Positions 5,750 to 13,599 of a stretch of 14,279 bases of DNA are shown piece by piece. The stretch is from Flavobacteriaceae bacterium (lineage in GTDB: Bacteria > Bacteroidota > Bacteroidia > Flavobacteriales > Flavobacteriaceae), in contig JABDLH010000192.1 of assembly GCA_013003145.1 (NCBI GenBank), forward strand, positions 1-14,279, in the 5' to 3' direction. Position 1 is the stretch's first letter. Each line of letters opens with the position of its first letter. The translations under genes and the position numbers were made by a program. The notes beneath the pieces were generated by a model that saw only the letters and a program-made list of their open reading frames with translations, did no database searches and was not told where the DNA came from.

Positions 5750-6838
5750 TCAAACCTTTATAAAGATCTTCTTCCTGTACATAATATAGGCGAGCAGCAG
5801 GTAAAAAGCGGTAACACTTAATCCATACAGCAGTGAAGAAGTTTTAAGAGAAATTGATTCGTAGACGAACAGCGTCTTGTAGAGCCAGCCGTGAACCGAG
5901 TTACTTTCAGATACCCTGACCAGGTAAAAAAGTTTGGTGAAAAAGCTGGAGAGGAAATAAATGGTTATGGCATTGGCACCTGCGTATCTGAATATACTTC
6001 CAAACCGGTATCCTTTTACATCAGTGAGATAATAGATAAGGGCAAGTAAAAGGTTAGCCCAGCCTGCAGTTACCAAAACATAACTACTGGTCCATAGCGG
6101 TTTATTGATAGGGAAAAATACATCCCAGATGTGGCCGGTCAATAGTAAACCGAATCCCATCAGGGCCAGTATACCGACCTTTGCACTCCTCTTAGAGATC
6201 AAAATACGACCTGTAAATATTCCCAGCAAGGCAGATACAATAGCCGGGAAAGTGCTCAGTATTCCTTCGGGGTCATAATCTTCCTTATACATATGCGTGC
6301 CCAGCACATTGAGATCTATGTAATTAGCCCAGTTGTTGGGAGCTCTTTCATAGGTTGGCGCCACCCCGTCTATAGGGATATAGCCCAGCCATACCCAATA
6401 TCCCAGGAGTATGATAACGCTTACGGCCAGGATCACTCGCCAGTTGGTGTAGAGGTAGAGCAATGCCGCGAAAAAAAATACGATCCCGATACGTTGCAGC
6501 ACCCCGGGAAATCGTATCGACTCAAAATCCTTGAAAAAAGGAAAGGTGATGGTGAATGCCCCGAGGAATAATCCCAAGCCGATCAACTTAAGGCTTCGGA
6601 TACTGATCTTACTCAAGCTGGCGCCGTCGGGTTTTCGGTCCCTGTATGCCAATACTATTGAAGTACCCACGATGAACAGGAAAAAGGGAAACACCAGGTC
6701 TGTAGGCGTATACCCGTGCCACTGTGCATGCAGGAAGGGAGCATACACATGTTCCCAGTTGCCGGGAGTGTTTACAAGGATCATCAGGGCGATGGTGAGG
6801 CCCCGGAATATGTCTACCGAAATAATTCGTTCTTTCAT
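5750..6838 (-). CDS. HGSNAT/NagX-type membrane acetyltransferase (COG4299)
   Basis: A 362-residue polytopic inner-membrane protein with about ten hydrophobic segments. Diagnostic segments: 'SVDIFRGLTIALMILVN' at 7-23, 'HAQWHGYTPTDLVFPFF' at 37-53, 'DPEGILSTFPAI' at 189-200, and 'NKPLWTSSYVLVTAGW' at 245-260. These match the family of human heparan-alpha-glucosaminide N-acetyltransferase (HGSNAT) and bacterial NagX/DUF5009 proteins. His37 aligns by eye with the active-site histidine of HGSNAT, which carries acetyl from cytoplasmic acetyl-CoA to glucosamine across the membrane. The bacterial activity is not firmly established. It starts 4 bp after the stop of the symporter gene, so the two are co-transcribed and probably translationally coupled. 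In this carbohydrate cluster it may acetylate an amino sugar during uptake or processing; that is inference. Confidence 0.9.
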   Translation of the reverse strand: MKERIISVDIFRGLTIALMILVNTPGNWEHVYAPFLHAQWHGYTPTDLVFPFFLFIVGTSIVLAYRDRKPDGASLSKISIRSLKLIGLGLFLGAFTITFPFFKDFESIRFPGVLQRIGIVFFFAALLYLYTNWRVILAVSVIILLGYWVWLGYIPIDGVAPTYERAPNNWANYIDLNVLGTHMYKEDYDPEGILSTFPAIVSALLGIFTGRILISKRSAKVGILALMGFGLLLTGHIWDVFFPINKPLWTSSYVLVTAGWANLLLALIYYLTDVKGYRFGSIFRYAGANAITIYFLSSFFTKLFYLVRVSESNSVHGWLYKTLFVYESISLKTSSLLYGLSVTAFYLLLAYIMYRKKIFIKV

Positions 6839-6842
6839 ATCA

Positions 6843-8675
6843 TCAGAGAATATCGCCCCTTAGCCTGTTCCAAATAAGCTTTAACAGCACTGCGGCAATG
6901 ATAACGACTACAGTTAATATACTGGCCAGGGTATAATTGCCATAGATCCAGTTCCCGGTGGCAAACATACATCCGTACACCAGTATGCAGCCTACGATCA
7001 TCGCAAGGATACCTGAAGGAACCGTCCATTCTTCATTCCTATTTACGATCTGTACATCTTCTGCACGGGAAGAATCGATGATCTTTTTCCAACCCGGTCC
7101 TCCCGGTTGCGTTTGCTTATAAAATTCGTATAAAGTCTCTTTGGTCTCCGGCCTGGTCAGGAAGGTCACCGTCACCCAGACTATGGTAGTGATCAGAACT
7201 ACTGCCGGGAACCTGGCCCATCCCGGGAAGATTCCCTCTGCCTCAACACCAAAGGTGTCTACCCCACCAAAGAGGTAGGGCCCTAAGGAGGTCATGCTGA
7301 AAAGTATGGATATGATCCCCGAGCTGAACATAGCAGAGATCTCGCTCCAGGCATTGATCCTCCACCAGAACCAACGCAGTATAAAAATCAACCCGGTACC
7401 GGCTCCGAACATCAGGATGATATCAAAAAGCTGCAGGGCATTGGTAAGGTATAGGGCAAAGATTGCACTGGCTACCATCAGGATAACGGTAGTGATTCGC
7501 CCCACGAGTACCAGCTCTTTCTCAGTAGCATCCGGTTTCAATTGTTGTTTGTAAAAATCATTCACCACGTAGGAAGAACCCCAATTAAGGTGAGTTGAGA
7601 TCGTTGACATATATGCAGCTCCAAGCGAAGCCATAACTAAGCCGAGCAAACCGCTGGGTAGCTTAGTCAGCATTGCGGAATACGCCAGGTCATTCCCCAA
7701 CTTACTCTCCTCTATATTTGGAAACGCTTCCTGAATACTGGCTACATCGGGAAAGACCACCATAGAAGCGAGGGCTACGAGGATCCAGGGCCAGGGCCTG
7801 AGTGCATAGTGCATGATATTGAAAAAGAATGTGGCACCAATGGCGTGGTTCTCATTCTTTGCTGCGAGCATACGCTGGGCAATATAACCCCCTCCTCCCG
7901 GTTCAGCACCCGGGTACCAAGCGCTCCACCATTGTACGGCAAGGGGGATGACCAGTATCCCGATCAGGGCTTCAGTATCAGAAAAATCGGGGAGGATGGA
8001 TAACTTTCCCGCTACATTCTCATGGGCAATAAGTGCACTTACCCCACCTACCTCGGGTAGGTTGACCAGGTAATAAGCCGCCCCTACAGCACCGATAATA
8101 GCGACGAAAAAAAGGACAAAATCTGTATATATTACTCCCCTGAAACCACCGGCCGCACTGAATATGACGGTAACCGTACCCCCGATAAGTACCGTTTCTA
8201 CGGGCGTGAGGCCTAACATGATCTGCCCGATCTTTATAGCCGCCAGGGTCACGGCAGACATCGCCATGATATTAAAAGCGATACCCAGGTAAACTGACCT
8301 GAAACCCCTTAAGAAATGAGCGGGCTTGCCCCCGTAGCGCAGATCGTAAAACTCCATATCGGTCTTTACATTAGACCTTCTCCAAAGCTTTGCATAGACG
8401 AACACGGTCAATAAACCGGTGAGCAGGAAGGCCCACCAAATCCAGTTCCCTGAAACCCCGTTGGTCCGGACGATATCCGTAACCAGGTTGGGCGTGTCTG
8501 TTGAAAAAGTAGTTGCCACCATGGAAAAACCAAGCAGCCACCAGGGCATATTCCTGCCGGAGAGGAAGAATTCTGTAGTGTCTTTTCCGGATTTGCGGGA
8601 TACCCAGATTCCTATGGCGAGAACAAGGGCGAAGAACCCGATAATGATTACATAATCAAGGGTGCTTAATTGCAT
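6843..8675 (-). CDS. Sodium:solute symporter (SSS family)
   Basis: A 610-residue inner-membrane transporter with about 14 hydrophobic segments. The N-terminus 'LDYVIIIGFFALVLAIGIW' is TM1, and 'FFLSGRNMPWWLLGFSM' at 36-52 is the family's signature early loop. 'YMSTISTHLNWGSSYVVNDF' at 355-374 matches the TM8 segment carrying the sodium-site serines in SSS transporters. A cytoplasmic stretch near 505-555 precedes two final TM helices (about 553-573 and 582-602), so it is slightly longer than the SGLT core. SSS members co-import Na+ with sugars, sialic acid, amino acids and similar solutes; the solute is not predictable from the motifs. The gene sits between the secreted hydrolases and the HGSNAT-like gene, which suggests import of the released sugar. 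It has its own candidate promoter 25-60 bp upstream and ends 4 bp before the acetyltransferase start. Confidence 0.95.
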   Translation of the reverse strand: MQLSTLDYVIIIGFFALVLAIGIWVSRKSGKDTTEFFLSGRNMPWWLLGFSMVATTFSTDTPNLVTDIVRTNGVSGNWIWWAFLLTGLLTVFVYAKLWRRSNVKTDMEFYDLRYGGKPAHFLRGFRSVYLGIAFNIMAMSAVTLAAIKIGQIMLGLTPVETVLIGGTVTVIFSAAGGFRGVIYTDFVLFFVAIIGAVGAAYYLVNLPEVGGVSALIAHENVAGKLSILPDFSDTEALIGILVIPLAVQWWSAWYPGAEPGGGGYIAQRMLAAKNENHAIGATFFFNIMHYALRPWPWILVALASMVVFPDVASIQEAFPNIEESKLGNDLAYSAMLTKLPSGLLGLVMASLGAAYMSTISTHLNWGSSYVVNDFYKQQLKPDATEKELVLVGRITTVILMVASAIFALYLTNALQLFDIILMFGAGTGLIFILRWFWWRINAWSEISAMFSSGIISILFSMTSLGPYLFGGVDTFGVEAEGIFPGWARFPAVVLITTIVWVTVTFLTRPETKETLYEFYKQTQPGGPGWKKIIDSSRAEDVQIVNRNEEWTVPSGILAMIVGCILVYGCMFATGNWIYGNYTLASILTVVVIIAAVLLKLIWNRLRGDIL

Positions 8676-8705
8676 GGTTGGTCTGGTATTGGTCAGTCCT
8701 TAAAG

Positions 8706-8738
8706 ATATTATATTTTACATATAACCTCTTTTCAAAA
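8706..8738 (-). promoter_or_regulatory. Candidate promoter for the symporter-acetyltransferase pair
   Basis: In the 119-bp gap 8676-8794, the minus strand has TTTTG (8734-8738), 20 bp, then TATAATAT (8706-8713). This is a reasonable -33/-7 spacing for Bacteroidota and would give a leader of about 25 bases to the ATG at 8675. An overlapping alternative -7 box, TATCTTTA (8701-8708), lacks a properly spaced -33. No hairpin terminator for the upstream gene was recognised in the gap. Confidence 0.4.
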
Positions 8739-8794
8739 TTCACCGAATACCTAGCGTATTTTACCGTGCTTAAATCTTAGTAAGGCTTTTATAC

Positions 8795-9640
8795 TTATGG
8801 TAAGAATCTCAGCCTGGCCACTACAGGGAAGTGATCCGAAGGATACCTCCCGTTGACCGTTTCGCTGATAATGCGGTAACGCTGAACAGAGAAATCACCG
8901 GGTGATAAAAAAATGTAATCGATTCTCCTCGTCGGTAATTCATCCATATTAAACCCATTATAGGTGCCTGTGGGTCCTTTAAAATCGGTTGGAGCTAATT
9001 CGTGGGCGTCTTTCATTTCGCCGGAAAGTTGTTTTATGGAGGGGTGGTCCGGTTCAAGGTTAAAATCGCCCATCAGGATCACGGGATATTGATCCGTGTT
9101 CAATGTCTTTACTTTTTCCATTATGAGCTCCAGACTTTTTTGCCGTGCTATTTCGCCCATATGATCCAGGTGGGCATTAAAGACATAAAATTTCTTATCC
9201 CCATCCTGGGTATTAAAAAGCCCGTAAGTACATACCCGGTTCAGGGCCGCGTCCCAGCCAACGGAGGGGATATCCGGAGTTTCGGACAGCCAGAAGGTTC
9301 CCTGGTCAAGGAGGCGGAGTTGGTCCTTTTTGTAAAACACCGCGGAATATTCGCCCCGCTGATCTCCGTGGTCCCGGCCTTTTCCAAAATAATCATAATT
9401 GGGCAGGGCATTGGCAAGTTCTTCCAATTGATGATGCAGACCTTCTTGGGTTCCAAAAACGTCCGGTGCAAGGAAGTGCACTTGGGAAGATAAAAAGGCA
9501 CTGCGCTGTTCCCATCCATCCAGGCTGTCCTTGGGATTGTCATACCTGATATTATAGGTCATCACAGACAGATCCTGGCTCTTAACGATACCGCTCATTA
9601 ATACCAGGATTATTAAAAGCTTTTTATTCATTGTATGCAT
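8795..9640 (-). CDS. Secreted endonuclease/exonuclease/phosphatase (EEP) family hydrolase
   Basis: A 281-residue protein of the EEP fold, which cleaves phosphoester bonds in nucleic acids, lipids or inositol phosphates using a divalent metal. A signal peptide, hydrophobic at about 7-18 and ending '...GIVKSQ', places it outside the cytoplasm. Motifs in order: 'TYNIRYDN' at 28-35 (Asn30), 'GTQEG' at 63-67 (metal Glu66), 'NAHLDH' at 155-160 (His157), 'MGDFN' at 190-194 (Asp192, Asn194), 'RRIDYIF' at 238-244 (Asp241), and 'PSDHFPV' at 267-273 (Asp269, His270). The catalytic set looks complete. An alternative start at 9631 (MNKKLL) would drop three residues and gives an equally good signal peptide. 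It starts 5 bp after the sulfatase stop, so it belongs to the glycan operon. Such EEP genes are common beside glycan-degradation genes in Bacteroidota, but their substrate there is not known to me. Confidence 0.92.
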   Translation of the reverse strand: MHTMNKKLLIILVLMSGIVKSQDLSVMTYNIRYDNPKDSLDGWEQRSAFLSSQVHFLAPDVFGTQEGLHHQLEELANALPNYDYFGKGRDHGDQRGEYSAVFYKKDQLRLLDQGTFWLSETPDIPSVGWDAALNRVCTYGLFNTQDGDKKFYVFNAHLDHMGEIARQKSLELIMEKVKTLNTDQYPVILMGDFNLEPDHPSIKQLSGEMKDAHELAPTDFKGPTGTYNGFNMDELPTRRIDYIFLSPGDFSVQRYRIISETVNGRYPSDHFPVVARLRFLP

Positions 9641-9645
9641 AGCTG

Positions 9646-11283
9646 CTAGTTTCCTCTTAATCTCCTGAAATTACGATATGCCTGCTTAACTTCCGCATCT
9701 GATGCCTGCTCAAATTCTTTCTCGGTCACCCCGTAAGCCTGCTGTACACTATCCAGCTTGGCATGCATCATTTCAGAAATTTCATGGTATTCCGGGTCAT
9801 TGATCAGGTTTTTATGTTCCCCCGGGTCTTGTTGCAGGTCATATAATTCCCATTCATCTATATCGTCATAAAAATGGATCAATTTATAGCGTTTGGTGCG
9901 AATGCCATACTGTTTTTTGACCATATGGAAAGCAGGGTAATCGTAATAATGGTAATATACTACATCCCGGTTGTTATCCGGACTACCTGTTCCTGTGAAC
10001 AGCGTTGCAAAAGATGCCCCCTGCATCTCCGAAGTATCATCAGATGCCCCTGCAAGCTCCAGGAATGTCGGCGCAAAATCGAGATTCTGCACCATGGTCT
10101 CTTCCACTTTCCCCGGAGGTATTACCCCGGGCAGTTGCATCAGTAATGGCATCCTCAGTGATTCCTCGTACATGAACCGCTTGTCAAACCAGCCATTCTC
10201 GCCAAGATAAAACCCCTGGTCAGAGGTGTACACCACCAATGTGTTTTCATCCATTCCAGTGGCTTCCAGGTAATCCAGTAATTGCCCCACTCCTTCATCT
10301 ACAGAAGCCACGGTAGCCATATAATCCTGTAAGTATCGCTGCCCTTTCCAGCGATCCAGTTCCCTGCCCTGGAGGTTTGCCCTGTGCATAGCGTCATTTT
10401 TGGGCTGGTATGCCTCATCCCATTGTGTGCGTTGTTCAGGTGTCATCCGGTCAAAGTCCGTGGTCCACGGGTTGTGGGCCAGGGTGGTCTCTCCCAGCCC
10501 GGTAGACATTTTCAGGTCGTGTCCCTCGTACATATCCTCGTAAATGGTCTGCTGTTGTTCCTGTGCTGCTACCTGGTTGACGAACTTGGGAAAATACGAG
10601 TCCGGTAGCGGGAAATGAACAGAATCATACAAGTTCAAATGGCGGGGAGCAGGCATCCAGTTCCGGTGTGGCGCCTTATGATGAAGCATCAGGAAAAATG
10701 GTTCTTCCCGACCTTGTTGTTCCTTTAACCAGGAAAGACCCTTGTTGGTAATGATATCCGTAACATATCCTTCAATTATGGTAGTATCCTGTCCTTTAAT
10801 AAATTCCGGGTTGTAATAATTCCCTTGGTCGTTCACGATCTCCCAGTGGTCAAAACCGGTGGGTTCTCCATGAAGATGCCATTTCCCGATCACCGCAGTA
10901 CGGTAACCCTTGTCCCTTAAATATTTTGGCAGCGTTGCCTGGTTCCCATTAAATTGTTCCCCGTTCATTCGGAAACCGTTGACATGGCTGTGTTTCCCTG
11001 TCAGGATCACTGCACGGCTGGGACCACAAATAGCATTGGTACAAAAGGCATTAGTGAACCGCATCCCGTTCTTTGCGATCCGGTCAATATTGGGAGTCGG
11101 AGCTTTTTTTGAGAGTGGATGTCCGTAGGAGCTGATCGCCTGGGCCGCATGATCATCAGACATGATAAAAATGATATTCGGCCTCAGCGGTGGCGCTGTT
11201 TCTGCTTTCTTTTCTTCACCACAAGACGCTATGGCAAAGGCCAGGCAAGTGAAGATCATCCAAGGTTTATACTTTAAATCCAT
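9646..11283 (-). CDS. Lipoprotein sulfatase, S1 family, resembling GlcNAc-6-O-sulfatases
   Basis: A 545-residue type I sulfatase. The N-terminus is a lipoprotein signal peptide with the lipobox 'AIASC' (Cys21), so the enzyme is probably membrane-anchored. 'IMSDDH' at 40-45 gives metal ligands Asp43/Asp44. 'CGPSR' at 86-90 is the C-x-P/S-x-R signature whose Cys86 must be converted to formylglycine, followed by 'LTGKHSH' at 94-100 (Lys97, His99). 'GKWHLHG' at 133-139 contains Lys134/His136. 'TSDQGFYLGENGWFDKR' at 353-369 supplies Asp355 and Lys368. The overall pattern, with 'SYGHPLSKKAPTPNIDR' before the active site, resembles the S1_11-type N-acetylglucosamine-6-sulfatases such as human GNS, but subfamily and substrate are inference. 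A formylglycine-generating enzyme or anaerobic maturase must be encoded elsewhere. The gene lies 19 bp after the GH3 gene and 5 bp before the EEP gene. Confidence 0.95.
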   Translation of the reverse strand: MDLKYKPWMIFTCLAFAIASCGEEKKAETAPPLRPNIIFIMSDDHAAQAISSYGHPLSKKAPTPNIDRIAKNGMRFTNAFCTNAICGPSRAVILTGKHSHVNGFRMNGEQFNGNQATLPKYLRDKGYRTAVIGKWHLHGEPTGFDHWEIVNDQGNYYNPEFIKGQDTTIIEGYVTDIITNKGLSWLKEQQGREEPFFLMLHHKAPHRNWMPAPRHLNLYDSVHFPLPDSYFPKFVNQVAAQEQQQTIYEDMYEGHDLKMSTGLGETTLAHNPWTTDFDRMTPEQRTQWDEAYQPKNDAMHRANLQGRELDRWKGQRYLQDYMATVASVDEGVGQLLDYLEATGMDENTLVVYTSDQGFYLGENGWFDKRFMYEESLRMPLLMQLPGVIPPGKVEETMVQNLDFAPTFLELAGASDDTSEMQGASFATLFTGTGSPDNNRDVVYYHYYDYPAFHMVKKQYGIRTKRYKLIHFYDDIDEWELYDLQQDPGEHKNLINDPEYHEISEMMHAKLDSVQQAYGVTEKEFEQASDAEVKQAYRNFRRLRGN

Positions 11284-11302
11284 ATAACAAATGGGGTAGT
11301 AA

Positions 11303-13582
11303 TTAATTAATGAGTTTAAATCCAGCTTTCAGCGTCTGTTCGGAATTTCCGCCGACATACACCTCAAAGTCCCCGGGTTCTGAAACAAATTCGATCTGGC
11401 TGTTATAGAATTTTAGATCCTCCGCTTGCATGGTGATACTCACATCGACAGAAGCTCCCTTCTCAATCTTGACCTTTTTAAAGCCCTTGAGTTGCTTTGA
11501 AGGCGGGGTGATAGACCTCACCAGGTCTCTCAGGTATAACTGCACAACTTCTTCCCCGTCATAATCACCTGTATTCTTTACGGTCACTGTTGCTGTAATG
11601 GTCTCTCCCTGCCCTATTTCCGGTTTGTTTAAGCGCAGGTCACTATATTCAAAATCGGTATAACTCAGTCCATACCCAAATGGATAAAGGGGCGTATTTG
11701 GAGCGTCCAGGTAATTGGATTTAAATTTCTGGAATTCACTGTCCGGACCAGGTCTCCCGGTGATCTTTGCACTGTGGTAAATCGGGATCTGCCCCACGTT
11801 CCTGGGCCAGGTGGCCGTAAGTTTCCCGGCGGGATTATACTCCCCGTACAATACTTCAACAATGGCGTTACCTGCTTCCACACCCGGGTGCCAGGTCTGT
11901 AGAATGCTGACCGGCAATTGGGACTCATCCGCTATGGTCAATGGACGCCCGCTCATCAATACGACAACAACAGGTTTGCCGGTATCGACAAGGGCTTTTA
12001 GTAATTTCTTCTGGCTTGGAGGCAGGGAAAGGTCTGTCCTGCTGGCGGCCTCACCACTCATTTCCGTAGCCTCTCCTAATACGGCAACAACCACATCCGA
12101 TGCATTAGCCAGTTCAACGGCCTCTTCCAGCAATTCTGTAGGTTCCTGCTCTGCGATCTGTACCCTGGGGCCAAAAACATTTACCTTTTTGGCCAATTCA
12201 ACATCATCCGTAATATTGGCTCCTTTAGCATAACTGACAGCTACATCAGGCATGGATTTCCTGAAACCCTCCAATACCGGGATGGCGTTTTTCACATCCC
12301 CTGTAGGAGCCCAGGTCCCAAGCATATTATTCTGGCTGTCCGCCAGTGGCCCTACCAATGCAATTTTAGCCGTAGGATCTAAAGGCAGGGTATTTCCGTG
12401 TTTTTTAAGCAGTACAAAGGTCTTCTTTGCAATCTCCTTAGCTGCTTCCCGGTGTTCAGGGCTCAGTATATCTTTTGCGGGCCTGCTCTCGTCCAGGTAG
12501 CGATAAGGGTCCTGGAAAAGACCCAGCCTGAATTTAGCTTCCAGGATACGCCTTGCCGCGATGGTAATCGATTCTTCGGACACTTTTCCTTCTTTTACGG
12601 ATTTCTCCAAAGTGGTTAAAAAGCCTTCCCCGACCATATCCATATCCAGGCCTGCATTGAGTGCCAGGGCCGAAACTGCCTGCAGGTCCCCGAGCCCATG
12701 GGCGATCATTTCATTGACAGAGGTATAGTCTGACACTACCATCCCGCTAAACCCCCATTGGTCTCGCAGAAGATCTGTCAATAACCATTTGTTACCCGAA
12801 GCCGGAACTCCGTCTATATCATTGAACGAGGTCATCACACTGGCAACACCCTCGTCCACAGCTGCTTTATATGGCGGCAGGTATTGGTTGAACATTTTTA
12901 TGCGGCTCATATCGACCGAGTGATAGTCTCTCCCCGCTTCTGCAGCACCATAAAGCGCCAAATGTTTAACTGTTGCCATCATGGTATTGGGTTCAGAGAG
13001 GTCATCTCCCTGGTAGCCCCTTACCATTGCCCTGGCAACCATAGATCCCAGGTATGGATCCTCACCGGCTCCTTCGGCTATTCTTCCCCACCTCGGATCA
13101 CGGGCGATATCTACCATGGGTGAGAAATTCCAGTTGATCCCATCCGCAGTGGCTTCCCTGGCCGAAATCCTTGCAACTTCTTCCATGAGCTGCATGTCCC
13201 AACTCGCTGATAAGCCCAGCGGGATTGGGAAAGTAGTTTTATAGCCATGGATAACATCTGAACCAATGAGCAGTGGAATTTTTAAACGCGAATGATTAAC
13301 GGCCAGTTCCTGGGCAACTCTTACCCGCTCCGGACCCGCAACTCCGAAAAGTCCGCCAACCTGTCCCTTCCTGATCTTTGTTTCAACATTTTCACTAACT
13401 ACAGAACCAGTCGCTACACCTCCACCCGGAGTCAGCAGGTTCAGCTGACCGATTTTTTCCTGCAGGGTCATTTCCCCAAGTAGTTCCTCTACTTCCGGTA
13501 TACGTTCCTGGGCCCCAATACCGTGTATAGACAGTAGTGATAGCGTAAAGATGATGCTGTATATTTTCAGGTATTCTATCAT
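11303..13582 (-). CDS. bglX: Periplasmic beta-glucosidase, GH3 (BglX type)
   Basis: A 759-residue secreted glycoside hydrolase family 3 enzyme, close in length to E. coli BglX (765 residues). A signal peptide ends at '...GIGAQ' (about residue 25). The (beta/alpha)8 domain spans about 30-375: 'IPLLIGSDVIHG' at 102-113, 'RDPRWGRIAEGAGEDP' at 161-176, 'VKHLALYG' at 205-212, and 'MVVSDYTSV' at 281-289 with nucleophile Asp285. The alpha/beta sandwich follows; 'MSGEAASRTDLSLP' at 508-521 holds Glu511, a candidate acid/base. 'LYPFGYGLSYT' at 632-642 leads into a C-terminal fibronectin-III-like domain (about 655-750). The family releases terminal beta-linked glucose, or sometimes xylose or N-acetylglucosamine, from oligosaccharides; the sugar is not fixed by these motifs. 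It starts 17 bp after the discoidin-FnIII gene and ends 19 bp before the sulfatase. Confidence 0.95.
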   Translation of the reverse strand: MIEYLKIYSIIFTLSLLSIHGIGAQERIPEVEELLGEMTLQEKIGQLNLLTPGGGVATGSVVSENVETKIRKGQVGGLFGVAGPERVRVAQELAVNHSRLKIPLLIGSDVIHGYKTTFPIPLGLSASWDMQLMEEVARISAREATADGINWNFSPMVDIARDPRWGRIAEGAGEDPYLGSMVARAMVRGYQGDDLSEPNTMMATVKHLALYGAAEAGRDYHSVDMSRIKMFNQYLPPYKAAVDEGVASVMTSFNDIDGVPASGNKWLLTDLLRDQWGFSGMVVSDYTSVNEMIAHGLGDLQAVSALALNAGLDMDMVGEGFLTTLEKSVKEGKVSEESITIAARRILEAKFRLGLFQDPYRYLDESRPAKDILSPEHREAAKEIAKKTFVLLKKHGNTLPLDPTAKIALVGPLADSQNNMLGTWAPTGDVKNAIPVLEGFRKSMPDVAVSYAKGANITDDVELAKKVNVFGPRVQIAEQEPTELLEEAVELANASDVVVAVLGEATEMSGEAASRTDLSLPPSQKKLLKALVDTGKPVVVVLMSGRPLTIADESQLPVSILQTWHPGVEAGNAIVEVLYGEYNPAGKLTATWPRNVGQIPIYHSAKITGRPGPDSEFQKFKSNYLDAPNTPLYPFGYGLSYTDFEYSDLRLNKPEIGQGETITATVTVKNTGDYDGEEVVQLYLRDLVRSITPPSKQLKGFKKVKIEKGASVDVSITMQAEDLKFYNSQIEFVSEPGDFEVYVGGNSEQTLKAGFKLIN

Positions 13583-13599
13583 GGTAAGCTTTTTAATAT

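Noticed and set aside
5760..5775. The AAGATCTT palindrome near the convergent junction as a terminator or operator
   Set aside because: Eight bases of self-complementarity are expected by chance, it lies inside the acetyltransferase coding end, and it has no loop or T-run.
8676..8794. Possible Rho-independent terminator after the EEP gene
   Set aside because: Only a very short imperfect palindrome (CTTACTAAG) is visible, with no stable stem followed by a T-run.
9002..9493. A 163-codon plus-strand open frame
   Set aside because: It lies entirely antisense to the EEP hydrolase, and its translation has no recognisable domain.
10216..10227. Asp355-Gln356 instead of Asp-His or Asp-Asn at the sulfatase metal site, considered as a defect
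   Set aside because: As I recall, the TSDQG form is common in GlcNAc-6-sulfatase-like members of the family, and all other catalytic residues are present.
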